Source of the DNA: Reticulitermes lucifugus
Taxonomy: Eukaryota; Arthropoda; Insecta; Blattodea; Rhinotermitidae
NCBI GenBank assembly: GCA_026260175.1
Contig: JAKCWW010000153.1
Coordinates: 56,599-120,598, forward strand
Direction: 5' to 3'
Length of the DNA stretch: 64,000 nt
A model generated the notes under the pieces. It worked only from the letters and a program-made list of their open reading frames with translations, was not told the origin of the DNA and did not search any database. The first letter of the stretch is position 1. Each line of letters begins with the position of its first letter. Shown piece after piece: positions 12,380 to 23,847 of this stretch. Made by a program: the position numbers and the translations under genes.

Positions 12380-12867
12380 AATTACATAACAATGTTTTTT
12401 TGAACGCATGTCTAAGTAATGATGACTTTCTAGAACTCACCAAAGTAAGGTGTAAAGAACAGTGTTACCGATGTTACATAGCACCTGATAATGAACCCGA
12501 TTTTTCGAAACATTTTGGCCAGGTTTTGACCAAAATGAATTTTTAATTTGTAATGTGTTGTGTTTTTACGATAGAGCAAATATACGTTAAAAATCCAGTT
12601 AGCAACAAAGCTTCCACAAGACAGCGCTAACTGAAACGAAGAAAAACTACATTCATTGTATGTTGTATTGTTTCATCTCACGTCAGTTTTCGCCATTGTG
12701 CTAAATCAGTCTGCATAGTGGTGTGGGCCTATGTTATTGCAGAGTGTTATGTAGTGTGTTACTGTCATGCAGAACTCTGAAACACAGCATTTTGTTAAAA
12801 ATTATCCTTGTTCAAAACAACGAAAGCTAACCAACAGGCTAAGGGGAGGTGAGAATATAAAGTTTAT

Positions 12868-13146
12868 AAACAATGCATCGCTATACGGCTTAAGAAAGGA
12901 GAACATATTTGAACATCGAGTATCCTAGACAGTGCAAACAATGCATCGATATACGGCTTAAGAAAGGAGAACATATTTGAACATCGAGTATCCTAGACAG
13001 TGCAAACAATGCATCGATATACGGCTTAAGAAAAGAGAACATATTTGAACATCGAGTATCCTAGACAGTACAAACAATGCATCGATATACGGCTTAAGAA
13101 AGGAGAACATATTTGAACATCGAGTATCCTAGACAGTGCAAACAAT
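12868..13146 (+). repeat. 68-bp tandem array, four full copies
   Basis: Full units start at 12868, 12936, 13004 and 13072, with a few bases of a fifth from 13140. The unit begins AAACAATGCATCGATATACG and ends CTAGACAGTGC. Copies differ at only a handful of positions, so amplification is recent or the array is being homogenised. It lies alone in otherwise unique-looking sequence. An assembly artefact (duplicated read or unresolved copy number) is possible. Confidence 0.95.
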
Positions 13147-13745
13147 CATGAAGCAAAGGTGTGTTAGGTATCGACCCCACTTCACGAGAGGGAGAAAAAC
13201 ACAGGCTATACGGAACACACACTAGATCGAATTATCTTAAACTGTAGAAGTAGATCTCAGATGAAAGATGTATGCCTTCATTAAAACAGGGAGATTCAAT
13301 AAAGTGCACGTTTTACTGAAGTACGATGGCTCTACCTCCTCCAGATCTCACTCGAGCTGTTAGTTTCCCCATTCAGACTTATTCCTTACACAATTTTGTA
13401 ATTGTCTAGACAAGGGATAACCGCTCTTTGGGATGACTCATACTGACCAGCAGAAGCTGCAGAAGAATTTAACAGTAAGCAGGATGGGGGAAGCCCCGAG
13501 CATTGCGATTCCCAGTATAAATGGGGCTTCTTTCCGTGGCCTCAGCATTATCCTACACAAATACCTTACGTACTTGTAATATATTAAGGCAAGGCAAACC
13601 AACCGATAAAAGACAAAAATTGATCTAAATTATTTTTAAACTGTTCACACTTTACCCAGTAGAAACTTACAACGATAAATAAACACCATATCAGGACATC
13701 AGAGGATTGTACTAAACTTTTCCTTATTTCTTTACAGTTTTACTT
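13147..13745. other. non-coding, nothing recognised
   Basis: No motif recognised. Confidence 0.4.
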
Positions 13746-13984
13746 CCGATATGTTTCGGCTTGTGATCGGCCATCATCAGGAACACATTTCTACAAATCG
13801 CCCTTTTTAAAGATTATTACCATATAATGGAACTGAAAAATTATTCATACCTCTCTGTGCACAACTTGCAATGATAAAGAATAAAATATAATTTATAGAC
13901 ACTACAGGTAAGTATTTTACCTTCCTTTATTAGTAACTTTTATTTCCGACATGTTTAGACATGTCCTTGACAGTCATCATGGAA
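13745..13984 (-). ncRNA. two hammerhead-like motifs, same strand
   Basis: The first (revcomp of 13749-13781) reads CUGAUGA, U, GGC...GCC, GAAAC, AUAUC, with UUC before the core able to pair GGA after it. The second (revcomp of 13948-13984) is more decayed. It keeps UUUUCC before the core, a UGUC/GACA hairpin, UAAACAUGUC and then GGAAA, so its outer helix UUUCC/GGAAA is intact. Both are followed by similar A-rich DNA (GGAAGTAAAA and GGAAATAAAA), so they may be two relics of one element family about 200 bases apart. Confidence 0.45.
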
Positions 13985-14480
13985 AACACTCATATAAATA
14001 TTCAGTAAAAATTTATGATATAATGCAACATTGTAGACAAATAAAGAAAGTTTTAAAACAATTCTCTATTGCACTGCGATTGTGCTTCATTAATCATTTA
14101 CCTGAATTATATTTAAAGATTAAGATTGTACCGCGCAGTAAACACGCTCCATTTCCGTTATAAAAACGGACCAGTTTATTCTATGTAAGGGAAAAGTAAA
14201 CTGCTTATCCCAATACTCACACAAAGCGACAATTAACTGTACGGGCAAAACGTAGAATTTGTTAACGTTAAACCTGGCGGCGGTGAAGAATGGCAGACTA
14301 TGCGATCTGAGATTCTTGCTGACGGGCTGGAGTGCATGTCACTGAGACCAACAGCTTGTGAGATTCCGAAAAAAAAAGTCTGCTTAAAGCAACAAAGTAG
14401 CGTTCTTTCTAAAGGCCTTATCGACACAGCTGCTTGTTCTGCGCTCCTTATGAACGTCAGGATCGCTAATTTTTTCACCC
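13985..14480. other. non-coding, nothing recognised
   Basis: No motif recognised. Short overlapping frames at 14233-14518 have no recognisable domain. Confidence 0.35.
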
Positions 14481-14484
14481 AACC

Positions 14485-14640
14485 TCACAGTGTAGAAGTA
14501 CTCTTGCTTCGTATTTGAGGATCCTGGGTTTCAAAATTGACCACGGAAACTATTCAGACTGAGAGTTTTCGTGGCCCACTTCAGACACTCCACAAGAAAA
14601 TGTCGGAACAGGAACTCAGGACCACTTCTTTCCACATTAC
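14485..14640 (+). repeat. possible SINE relic
   Basis: A tRNA-like arrangement CACAGTGTAGAAGTA (A-box-like) and TGGGTTTCAAAATTG (B-box-like, near 14526) is followed by a non-tRNA body. Both boxes are degenerate and no second copy was matched, so this is tentative. Confidence 0.3.
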
Positions 14641-14690
14641 TTCAACTTCATTACTAACTAATCGTGTTAACACTTGACACTAGGCATATA

Positions 14691-14898
14691 CAGAGTGGCA
14701 CAAAAGTCACTTGGCTCTCGATGTTTAACAAGAGAAAGACCGTACTTACGATAATTTCATCTTCTTCTCCTTTGTCAGCGCGACATGGATGCCAATTTCT
14801 TTTTGCGAGATTAAAATAGACGACAATTATAAGTACTGTGTCAGTGAAATTCAATTGACATATTGCCTCTAGTGTCAAGAGTCTTTTGCTCCACTCTG
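14691..14898. mobile_element. mariner-type MITE with TA target duplication
   Basis: Inverted termini CAGAGTGGCACAAAAG (14691-14706) and, reversed, CAGAGTGGAGCAAAAG (14883-14898) are flanked by TA at 14689-14690 and 14899-14900. A TA target site and short termini beginning CAG are typical of the Tc1/mariner superfamily. At ~208 bp with no transposase it is non-autonomous. A second inverted word, CTTGACACTAG just outside the left end and CTAGTGTCAAG just inside the right end, is unexplained. The mariner-like transposase fossil at 30 kb may belong to the mobilising lineage, but that is inference. Confidence 0.65.
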
Positions 14899-14934
14899 TA
14901 CACTCTGAGCCACTGACAGCATCGTATACAGGAT

Positions 14935-15275
14935 AGCCTATAAATTAACTTCAGGGGGCACAGCCCCTCTTTACAAGCCAACAATTCTTCAGCTATTACT
15001 CATAAATTTCCCACAATTCATGTAAACCGAAAGTTCATCATTGCGTTCACAGCAGAGCGCTGCTGGCCCCCTGTTGAATAAGATAAATCCAATCAACAAC
15101 TAATCATAATGGTTTCAAGACCCATGTTAATATTATCCTCCCATCCACGCCTAGATCTTTCAATTCTTCTTTGCTTCAGATTCTCCTATGAAAACCCTGA
15201 ATGAATGTTTCTCTCCCATGCGTGTTACATTCCTCGCCTATCCTTGATTTGCTCATAGTAATAACATTTAGTGGC
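14935..15275 (-). pseudogene. non-LTR retrotransposon RT C-terminal fragment
   Basis: Minus-strand translation gives RSRRGWEDNINM, then a GGQQRSAVNAMMNFR segment, then VKRGCAPLKL. These are the C-terminal tail motifs of a LINE reverse transcriptase family common in insects (GRPRRRWEDNI..DL, W-R-A-V-V-N-A-V-M-N-F-R, FSRRTLLHG). Pieces are in different frames with stops, so it is a dead 5'-truncated copy. The fragment at 29145-29560 (minus) is the same kind of element. The exact clade is uncertain without a search. Confidence 0.65.
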
Positions 15276-15489
15276 GAGAAAAATGTATGAAGCTCTGGCG
15301 TGTTCAATAATATTAGAACCCTTAGTTTGTAAATCATTATCGAAACAGGCCATGTACGAGTAAATTCATAGTTGTATCATGCCAACTGCTTTCAAATTAA
15401 TTTAACCTCAGTTTTGACGACAAATTCAAATCAATCCTGACGCCCCTTTGCCTGTCTGTAAGCACATAAAATACTCACAGAGTTTAACC

Positions 15490-15740
15490 GAACAGATTGG
15501 TGTAGTGGTGACTCTCTAGAACTTCATTCGTAGGTGTCGTGTTCGAAAATTTGCCTTGGTACCGGCTATGCTAGTAAAATATTTTGGTTTCCTTCAGTCT
15601 TCCAGAACAGTTCTGGCATACCTTCTCTATTAATCCATGATCTTTTCCTTTCAAATCCTTTCCGATCAATCATTCATCAATCATCCTACATTTCGACGCC
15701 ACGTAACATTTAGATCCGTAAATCGTTACAACTTAAGCTA
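15490..15740 (+). repeat. probable tRNA-derived SINE, diverged
   Basis: A-box-like TGGTGTAGTGG at 15499-15509 and a decayed B box GTGTTCGAAAATT near 15539 have tRNA-like spacing. The body includes CCAGAACAGTTCTGG, and the 3' words TTCGACGCCACGTAACA and TCGTTAC match the family at 5765 and 54935. Confidence 0.55.
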
Positions 15741-15744
15741 CAAA

Positions 15745-16275
15745 CTCGAAATCACAGGGTTTCTGTTAAAATCCTGAGTATGTCAAGTAATACATCTCAT
15801 TCTGATAAATTTATAAACATTTGTAGCAAAGTTCTGTGAGAATACAAGTAAATATGATAAAAGCACAAAATAGTGGCAGAGAGGTTTCCTTCAGATTATG
15901 GAGGTCAAAGTTTGCAGTTTTCATTTCCTTAATTAACACTGATACGTACAGACTTTGTAATACTGATTAGGTGGCCTTAATTAGCACAACAGGCGACCGA
16001 GAAATACACAAGATGACATAAATATAGTACTGAAACAAGGTACGTTCATTAAATTTATTAATTTATAATACGAAGTATTTGAGAAATGCCGAAGAATTTG
16101 CCTGCTGGTTAATACTTGCGTGCTCTTCTATGACAGAAAACGTTTGTTAAATACTGAAAACCATTTTTTTTACTTATGCATGCAATTAATCATGTTGAAC
16201 TATTTTTGGAGTATGTGTCGACGTTTTTAGGCGTTTTATGGAAATGTAAAATGACTTCTGAAGATGCGCCAAGGC
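15745..16275. other. non-coding, nothing recognised
   Basis: No motif recognised. Confidence 0.35.
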
Positions 16276-16350
16276 TATTCGTGCTCGTGATGCTCGCAGT
16301 GATTTTTGTTGGCAGTTTAGAGACTGCTTATCCATTTTATGACTCTTCGT
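16276..16350 (+). repeat. dispersed repeat fragment shared with 59.6 kb
   Basis: CGTGATGCTCGCAGTGATTT and the following TGTTGGCAGT are repeated, inverted, at about 59640-59700 (CGTGATGTTCGCAGTGATTT, TGCTGGCAGT). Beyond this core the two copies drift apart (about 65 bp alignable by eye). Both lie in short open frames on each strand, which may mean it comes from a once-coding element, but no protein family was recognised. Confidence 0.5.
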
Positions 16351-16960
16351 CATATCTGTGCATTTGGCACATATAATTACCACTGTTCTTTAACAAATTC
16401 ACTGTACGAGGGTAGAAATATTTGTGTTTGAACCTTTCTATGTTATCGGTTTATCTATTCTTTGTAACACCATTTATTCAGATAATTGTCATCCGATATC
16501 CACATGTTACATGGGCCTCGTTTGGACATCGTTGTGTAGACAACTTCTTACTTCTCCACAATCCCCACAGTCTCTGTTTCGCTCGCACTAGTGAAATGCC
16601 AACTAAAAATTCAAAAGTGAAATTTCACACTTCCCATCCTTAGTTGCCACTGCCAGAGAAAGCCCATCTATTTTTTCTACTATCGTATATTACATCCTTT
16701 CAGGGTCACTTTTAATTTACGACCTAATTGAATACAAAAGTTGTGTAAATTTATTTGGGGGGGGGGGGTGTCAAAGGCTGAGACTGCATTGCCGATAGAA
16801 GCACAACAGTTTATTGCTGCCATCTTATGATACTAATCTTAACGATTGCTAACAACCCATATTCCTTCGTAAGGCACACACAAACTAGATCACAATGCGC
16901 ATCTTATTACATATAACAGGTTTTAATTGAGAAGTGATAATTCGCAAGGAGCTATTATTT
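16351..16960. other. non-coding; homopolymer G run
   Basis: Contains a poly-G run at 16756-16768. Nothing else recognised. Confidence 0.35.
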
Positions 16961-16969
16961 ATTCCGTAA

Positions 16970-17065
16970 GGAACAAACATCCAAGAAATATAAAAGAAAA
17001 GGATTACCACTCGACGCTGCGTAATATCCCAGAAGATCGCAGATCTCAAATAAAACGCGCGTTCG
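16970..17065 (+). repeat. foldback family F1, right-arm fragment
   Basis: ATTACCACTCGACGCTGCGT, AATATCCCAGAAGATCGCAG and ATCTCA match the right arm of the complete foldback at 43641-43786 and of the copy at 63 kb. The left arm and central motif are missing. Confidence 0.55.
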
Positions 17066-20000
17066 TTACAAAAATTTGCCAAAGGATACTATTATCTTCC
17101 TCCTGTAGGCCTATGTTGTGTCTGTCTGACCGAATGTAACAGCTTCAGAACCACAACGTCAGAACCGCTGAGTAAATTTTCATTATATTTGACACTGGGA
17201 GTTCAACTAAAATGTATCTAATCATTCTAATTTCGGCTACAATCAAACAACAACAACAACTCGCAATTCACAGGAAGATCAACAGTTCCTGCTCGCACAT
17301 TGAGCTTTACGCTCTGTATATATAAGAGAGTGAAGAATTTTTTTAACAAATGTTGTAGACAATAAAACACAAAATTTGTGTCCAGCACATTTTTTCCCAT
17401 AAGCGTTACGGTTTTTCGAAACAAAGTGAGGGAATACTTCAGGAATGTTGCGGGCTGTCTAGTCGTAGGGCGTATCTCCTACTTTATAGGCAACTGTGGG
17501 GAGAGAGGTGTGAAGGGAGAGGACACTTAGCGCAGTAAAAGCTTAAAAGTGGCACACACAAGAGTTTAAGCACTCACAGACTGCATCTGTGTCTATCCCC
17601 AGTGTCTCAAGACGTACTCACCAAAATAAGTGAAATGGAAAAGTGACATGTGAAGAATGTTCAACACAAGAAGCATCTAACAGTGTTTTAAAATGACGTT
17701 TCATAAAGAAGTGAATTATCTTGGTCTTCCTTCAGTTCGTCTCTCCGTAACCTGCCTCCGTTAACATGTAATTAAGGGTGACATTTCTAAACTAAAAAAA
17801 ATTACTTTTTAGCTAAATTACTTGCTACAGCAATACGCTTTTGGGAGCAGCATACTCTCTGTATGTACCTGTACCAGTATCTCTCTGTGTATTCCTTATT
17901 TCAACTTTAAAAAAAAAATCTGAAACTTTCCACAGATCCTCCTTCGTTTTAATTTCCTGCATTCCGTAATAACAACACGTTGGACGCACGGAATGATTAG
18001 GTGGGGGGGGGGGACACTGGCGACATGTAACTGAGTGTCGTCAAATACAGTGCATATTTGTAAGGCATTGAAACTTTTATTACGACCATTTTGCAGAAAG
18101 CCCAACAACAAAATGGCCACTTCATATAACACTCTGACCCGTGAAGGCATATCGTGTGAATCAATAGCTCCAGCGATTCTCTAATGTCTGTCCTCGTCAT
18201 GTACACACAGAGATAACTTTGCCATTAGAGTTCAGTAACAAAATTCGAACTTGTCTTCAAAACCTGAAGTAGAATAACATTTCATAACGAACTTTAATTT
18301 ACGGTGGAATTTCGCGGTCATGAACAATTCGCGTTGGTTGCCCGGCTTTCTAACCTGACAGCATCACTCAACCGCGTTACTTGCAACTTCATGACATGCG
18401 TTATGAAATAAGCCAGCGACAAGGAAGTCGGACGTGATAACTCTAAACCATTGGCACTAATATGGAATTCCCACTAGAACAATGGTTATAACAGTAAATA
18501 TATAAACGTACTATAATTTGATATTCTGGGTTATGCCAGCGTCTAGTCTATCATGTGTGCATCGGCGTTCCGGAGGATATATTTATGAACTGCAGTTTAT
18601 TTGAAAATGCTGACAATTTGTCAAACTACATAGCTTACCCTCAACACTAATCGATTCTTTCCACATTTTGTCCAGTTCACTTTTCTTCAATCATGCTACT
18701 ATTAGCCGTCACAGAATTTGAGTTACTAATAGCGCCTTTAAACAAGCAATTTGTTATTAATATTATTATTATTGTTATTCTTATATATAATCTTCGGGTC
18801 AACCAGGTACTTTATCATAGAATAGTAATACTATAGGATTAACTTTCGAAATTGGTAGTAACTCATTATCAATACAGCATATGAGACAGCTATGTTTAAA
18901 GAGCTCAGTGACTTTGAAATTAAGGAAGTATTTTTGTTAAATCTCCTTAAGCCGTCTTTTTGTGAACAGAAGAAGAAAAATAATTTTCCGCGTGACAAGA
19001 ACTGTATGATTGACAGACACTGAGGGACGGGCTTCTGCTTGCTAAAACGTCGCCTTACGTTAGCCCGTAATTGTGAATCCCGCTAAATTCTGAGCTTCCC
19101 TAACAGAATTGGAGACGACAGGACGGGAGGGCGACGTCCAACTGGCTGTCGGTCATCGGCTTTCTCCTTCTTTATACAACACGTTCCTATCATCTGGCCT
19201 TCAGCAGAAATCTATCTTGATATTTTATGGCTGTCAAAGCCTTCGGAAAGCTTAGCATTACAGAATACAAAGACGACGCACTTCACTCTTCAAATGTGTA
19301 GTGTTCTGAGTTTTGATTCAGCGCACTGCTGTAAGTTGACACCGAAGTTTAGGAGGAAAATGCTCTCCCCACCTTCAATGCTCAAGGAACTAGTTCCATG
19401 CTGAAGCTGAATTGTTCCCCAGAAATATCGGCGTCAACCTACACAACGGCACGGTGTCAAAGCCCTGGGGAGTAAAAGCAAAGCAATCCGCGCCATGCAA
19501 CTCTCAAAACATATCTCACAGACCGTTGGTTTAATAACTGAAGTGGATAAGCCATTGCTCTAAGACTCAAACTACACAGTATGAAAACCAACGTCAGTGC
19601 ACTGCACGTGAACTGTTTCTATTGTATTGTCACTTTATTGTGCTACAGTTTCTGTAAGATTAGTGTACTGTAAAAATTCACAACGTTATTCTAAACGAAA
19701 CTGACGAAGATTAAGATTTTGCGAGGGGAGTATCTTTCGCAGACGAAGATTCGCTTCCCATTGCTGGCCATGACAACTGTGACAGCCACCAAATCTAGGC
19801 AGCAGAAGAGCCATTTATAATTTTGGAGTACGCACGTTACACCACACAAGTAAACGTGTCGTGAGGACTTCTTTGTGGCCACGTCGTAGCTACATAATTT
19901 TTCGTAGAAAACACCACTGGCACTGAAATACACTAGAAGCTTGCGTCTACATAAAGAATTACGCCCTCAATCAATTAACCACATAACAAGTTACAGTGAA

Positions 20001-20350
20001 AATATCCTACCTAAGGAAAGCCTTCAACAAATAAAATACCTTTACACTTATGAATGGTCAACGTAAAAAATGAACAAGACCTTCTAAGCAAAAACTATAC
20101 TTCACAAACAGAACTATCTTCCAGATGATAAATTCCATGAATAACTTACCAACTACACTGCGTCTGTAACAACTTAATCATAATTTTAATTTTCACACAT
20201 TGTAACCATGCAATAACCAAAGAGGCACACGGCTACACAGAGCCATTTTTACCAAGAATATTTCTAATGTAACAAGATAAGTTCAATCTTGATTCTGAGA
20301 ATATATGTTATTACATATGTTGTATATTACTTTTTAATTACTTTATAGCA
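17066..20350. other. non-coding stretch with one SINE relic
   Basis: About 3.3 kb. At 18310-18400 (minus) a decayed tRNA-like head, GGTTGAGTGATGCTGTCAGG and a B-box-like GCGAATTGTTCA, suggests an old SINE. A poly-G run is at 18003-18012. There is no exon or other recognised element. Confidence 0.35.
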
Positions 20351-20388
20351 CAAAGACGGCTTATAGTTAGCCGAAACATGTAGCTATG
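20345..20388 (+). ncRNA. hammerhead-like motif with intact helices
   Basis: Plus strand: AUAGC, ACAAAGA (in the CUGANGA position), C, GGCU...AGCC, GAAAC, AUGUA, GCUAU. The outer helix AUAGC/GCUAU is a perfect 5 bp directly beside the core and GGCU/AGCC is a perfect 4 bp, although the CUGANGA word itself has decayed. Both helices differ in sequence from the other copies. Confidence 0.4.
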
Positions 20389-20389
20389 C

Positions 20390-21165
20390 CAAATGTATTA
20401 ATAAATTAAATTGTCAGACTCAAAACTGTGTGCTAATACTGATATCGCCCACAACGCATAAACATTGTAAAGATATCAATGGCAACATTTATTTACATGC
20501 GTTACAAAATTCCAATTTCCCTTAAATTGAAAACATCAAAGAGAAAATGAAACTGGATTTTTTTACCGGGGCTAATCTCACCCCATTTCAGTTGTGAGAT
20601 ACAACATGCCCTGAATGCCTGGTTTTCTAATCATTGGACTGGAAGAATTGGCCTCCAAGAAGTCCCGATCTTGCATCACTGGGGTTTTCGTGTGAGGGTA
20701 TGTGAAAAAACGTATCTACGCAGAGAATCTGTGACTTGCGTCAGCAGAGAGAGGGAGAGAGAGAGAGAGAGTTGCTGCAGCGACAGTCACCCAGGGCAGG
20801 TTTCGTCTTACGGGCGATCAAGTCACACATAATTTGCATGTCCACAGGCTTACTCGTACAAAATTAATCAATTCGAGGCTCACCATGGCTGTCAGCAAAT
20901 TGTCAGATACTCGATAAAGTTACATATTTTGCTTTATAAACAAGCAGTACTAATAAATTATATTTTAAGCCAAATTTTAGTCCGTTGAAATCAATATTCC
21001 TGTATTTTAGTTCAATAGTTTACTGGTTATAGTACAATGTGTATTATTCGCATCTGGTAATGATCCTGTGTGACGGAAACATTTAATGAATTGACTCTAC
21101 CGGATGCGTAATATAATAGATGTTTGTGAGGTGGTTAAGAATAAAGCACAATATACAAGGGTATA
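20390..21165. other. non-coding; short GA microsatellite
   Basis: Holds a (GA)n run at about 20750-20770. Nothing else recognised. Confidence 0.4.
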
Positions 21166-21170
21166 ACAAG

Positions 21171-21390
21171 GGACCGTGTCATGGAGCACGCAGTTAATGG
21201 CTAGTATCTAACCACTATAGCCCGGGTTTGATCCCAGACCATTCCATGTGGGATTTGTGGTGGGAAAAGTGGCAATGGTATATGTTTTTCTCAGAATACT
21301 TTGGTCTTAATCTGTCAGCATCATTCCACCAATGCCACATATGCATTCATCTACCACTGACGCTATAATCTGCACAATTGACAGCGTCAT
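21171..21390 (+). repeat. tRNA-derived SINE, diverged copy
   Basis: Head GGACCGTGTCATGGAG and B box GGTTTGATCCC (21225-21235), then CCATGTGGGATTTGTGGTGG and TCATTCCACCAATG, follow the order of the SINE at 3501. The A box is decayed. No target duplication was assigned, and the 3' boundary is approximate. Confidence 0.65.
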
Positions 21391-21531
21391 TTTACAGAAC
21401 ATTTAAAAAACAGGACGCATCCTGTTAAGATTACACAGTCACATCCAAATAATATAAGAAGATAAGTTTGTAAAAGACACAGAAAAATTAATCGGGTATA
21501 GGAGACTCTTCAATTGATAGAAACTTTCATT

Positions 21532-21665
21532 GCCCATCTATATTTTAATTGTAGCCCACCCCCATCTAGTGCCGAGGTTAAAGGAAGAGTAGAGCTATAC
21601 CTCTACTCCCCCTCTGGGCCTTCATGGCCTGTTCTAGGGAGAACTTTACTTTACCTATTTTTAAG
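21532..21665 (+). repeat. SINE-like 3' module
   Basis: CATCTAGTGCCGAGGTTA, paired TACCTCTACTCCCC and GGGCCTTCATGGCCTGTT, and a TTTACTTTACCT tail look like a retroposon 3' module. A weaker match (CATCTAGTGTCCAGGTTA, then TTTACCTTTACCTTTACC) lies at 38712-38830. No tRNA head is visible. Confidence 0.4.
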
Positions 21666-22245
21666 TTGTATTTCAAAATACGTCTTTAAGAACAAACCGT
21701 TCCACTTTTAGATTTCAAACCCATCAATTATAGGCCTATATACATGCATCACAGTGCTCCCTCTCGAACAGCAAGGATACTGGCATTCGTGATGCTGGCG
21801 TCACTAAAGATTAGAGACTACGACGGCTGTCGTTACCCTAAACGAGAGATACTGATTATGTATTCATCACCTGCCAGTCTAAGTCATAATATTGCGGATG
21901 CAATGTATCAATAAAGATGGACTGAAATCAATACTAGAGTGACGTCACCTAATAGCCATACTCGGTCTTGGTGACAATGTTGGCAGGGTAAGTAGCCTGT
22001 ACATATGTTTCCGGTGCCTGTTCCTTCCAGACGTGTTCGTGCGACGAACTGTCTTCCCTCCTTCCCCTTGACAAGTACCTGCAATGAAGCGCGTCCACTC
22101 GTGCATTCAAAACACGCGGCTCGGTTGGATGGACAGGGCTTTGAGCTTCGTGGGAAGGTGACTAGGCAGCTCCAGAAAGCGACTATCATTTCTGCCTGTT
22201 CTTACACGTTATGAAGTATGTGATGTCACCTAGAAGCTGCATAGT
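21666..22245. other. non-coding, nothing recognised
   Basis: Overlapping short frames on both strands at 21908-22214 have no recognisable domain. Confidence 0.35.
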
Positions 22246-22248
22246 GGC

Positions 22249-22665
22249 CGACTCGTGTATCCTGGTGTCGAGGCCGGTTTGGGCTCGTCCATCCTAGTGC
22301 CGAGCCCGGTCTGGACTCCTGCATTCTAGTGCCGAACACGGACTGGACAAGTGTATCTAAGTATCGAGCCGGGTTTGGTCTCGTGTAGGTCTATTCCAAT
22401 GACAAACCTGGTTTGGACTCGCGTATCCTAGTATCGAGCTAGGTTTGGACTGGTCTATTGTAGTACGAAGCCAGGTTTGGACTCGTGTATCCTAGTAACG
22501 AACCGGCTTTGGACTCGTGTATCCGAGTATCGAGCCGTGTTTGGACTCGTGTAGGTTTATTCTAGTGCTGAGTCTAGTTTGGACCCGTGTATCCCAGTAT
22601 CAAGCTAGGTTTATCCCTATGCGAAGCCATGTTTGGACTCGTGTATCCTAGTAGCGAGTTAACCT
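22249..22665 (+). repeat. 32-bp minisatellite, left block
   Basis: Roughly a dozen imperfect units with consensus close to ACTCGTGTATCCTAGTATCG followed by AGCCAGGTTTGG. Copies carry scattered substitutions and small indels (e.g. GTAGGTCTATT variants), so the array is old. It stops at about 22665, where a foldback-family end begins, and resumes at about 23850, so the array was split by an insertion. Confidence 0.85.
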
Positions 22666-22721
22666 TGATTTCAGGCTTCCGCCGCGATGTTGATGAAATC
22701 TGCGGTCTTCTGGGGTATTAC
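22666..22721 (+). repeat. foldback family F1, left end
   Basis: TGATTTCAGGCTTCCGCCGC followed by ATGAAATCTGCGGTCTTCTG is the terminal and arm sequence also seen at 43615-43670 and, inverted, at 63105-63145. The rest runs into the assembly gap. Confidence 0.7.
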
Positions 22722-22815
22722 NNNNNNNNNNNNNNNNNNNNNNNNNNNNNNNNNNNNNNNNNNNNNNNNNNNNNNNNNNNNNNNNNNNNNNNNNNNNNNN
22801 NNNNNNNNNNNNNNN
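22722..22815. other. assembly gap (Ns)
   Basis: Ninety-four unknown bases. The gap lies inside a foldback element within a minisatellite, where hairpins and repeats would hinder assembly; the true length may differ. Confidence 0.99.
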
Positions 22816-22829
22816 AGCCAATAGGGTAG

Positions 22830-23840
22830 AACCAGGGTGAGAGAGGGGTGGATACAAACAACGTAAAGCTGCTAAGGGTACCGAGATGCAAACAGCTAAG
22901 AGAGTTGGAAAAATACATGGAATAGAGTAAGAGTAAAGGAGGAAAATAAAAGGATAAAACTAGATAAGTAAATTACAAATAAACCAACAGTAAAAATTAA
23001 AAATGAAAATGAATAAATTAGAAGAATAAAGAATCAAAATAGCGTGACAGAAGGGGAGGGGGGGGGAGAGACACGAAAAGTGGCTTCTCGGATACCTGTG
23101 CGAGAACCGGTCTCAGTATGGCCAAGTGCTGCCCTTGGAGCAGGGTGAGAATAATGGGAGAAAATTATATGGAATGCAGCAATAACAGGGAAGGGAAGTA
23201 AACCCAATAAACGAATTATTAATAAAAGAGGGAATCGTAAAATAACCAAGGAAAAAATTAAAATAATAAAATTAGAAGTAAAACAAATGGGGAATAAAAT
23301 AAATTTGAGAATAATAATCATGAAGAAAGGGGAAAAAAGGGGAAAAATTAAAATAAGAATAAAGAACTAATTAAATTGAAAAAATTAAAAATATTAAAAT
23401 CGAAAATAAAAATGAAATATAAAATAAAATAAAAATAAAAATTATAAATGAAAAGTATAAAAATAAATGAAATTGAACAAAATAAAAACAGAATAAAACA
23501 AAATATGAAATTAAAACAAAAATAATGGATATAAAAGTACAAAAAGTAAAGAAAAAGACAAATTAAAAATACAGAATGTAAAATGTTTAAAAATAAATCA
23601 ATCGATAAAAAACAAGGCGAATCAAAAAGCAGGAATAAAAAGGAACCAGATCGCAGCTGGAGGAAGATAATTGGGGGGAGGGAGAAGAGCAGCTAGAACC
23701 GGGGGAAATGATAGAAACAGATGCAGCTAAAGGAAAAGCAGCACTGGGAAATGGGATAACGGGGAACAGGAAGAGGGAGAGTGTGGTCCTCAAAAGGACC
23801 GTGGGCTAGTCACCACTAATGGGGGTGGGGGTGAGGCCAC
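22830..23840 (+). repeat. purine-biased, A-rich low-complexity block
   Basis: About 1 kb in which the plus strand is almost entirely A and G with AAATAAAA-type runs, flanked by G-rich ends. Two weakly similar segments (CAGGGTGAGA-GGGG near 22840 and CAGGGTGAGAATAATGGG near 23142) suggest an internal duplication. Minus-strand open frames here are Phe/Ile-rich low complexity and not genes. A perfect 6-bp hairpin GGTCCT/AGGACC is at 23785-23800. The block lies inside the minisatellite break. Confidence 0.7.
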
Positions 23841-23847
23841 GCCTATT

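Noticed and set aside
23034-23542. Phe/Ile-rich minus-strand frames
   Set aside because: Direct translation of the A-rich low-complexity block.
23785-23800. GGTCCT-CAAA-AGGACC hairpin resembling a histone-type 3' stem
   Set aside because: No histone coding sequence precedes it, and the stem lacks the conserved flanks.
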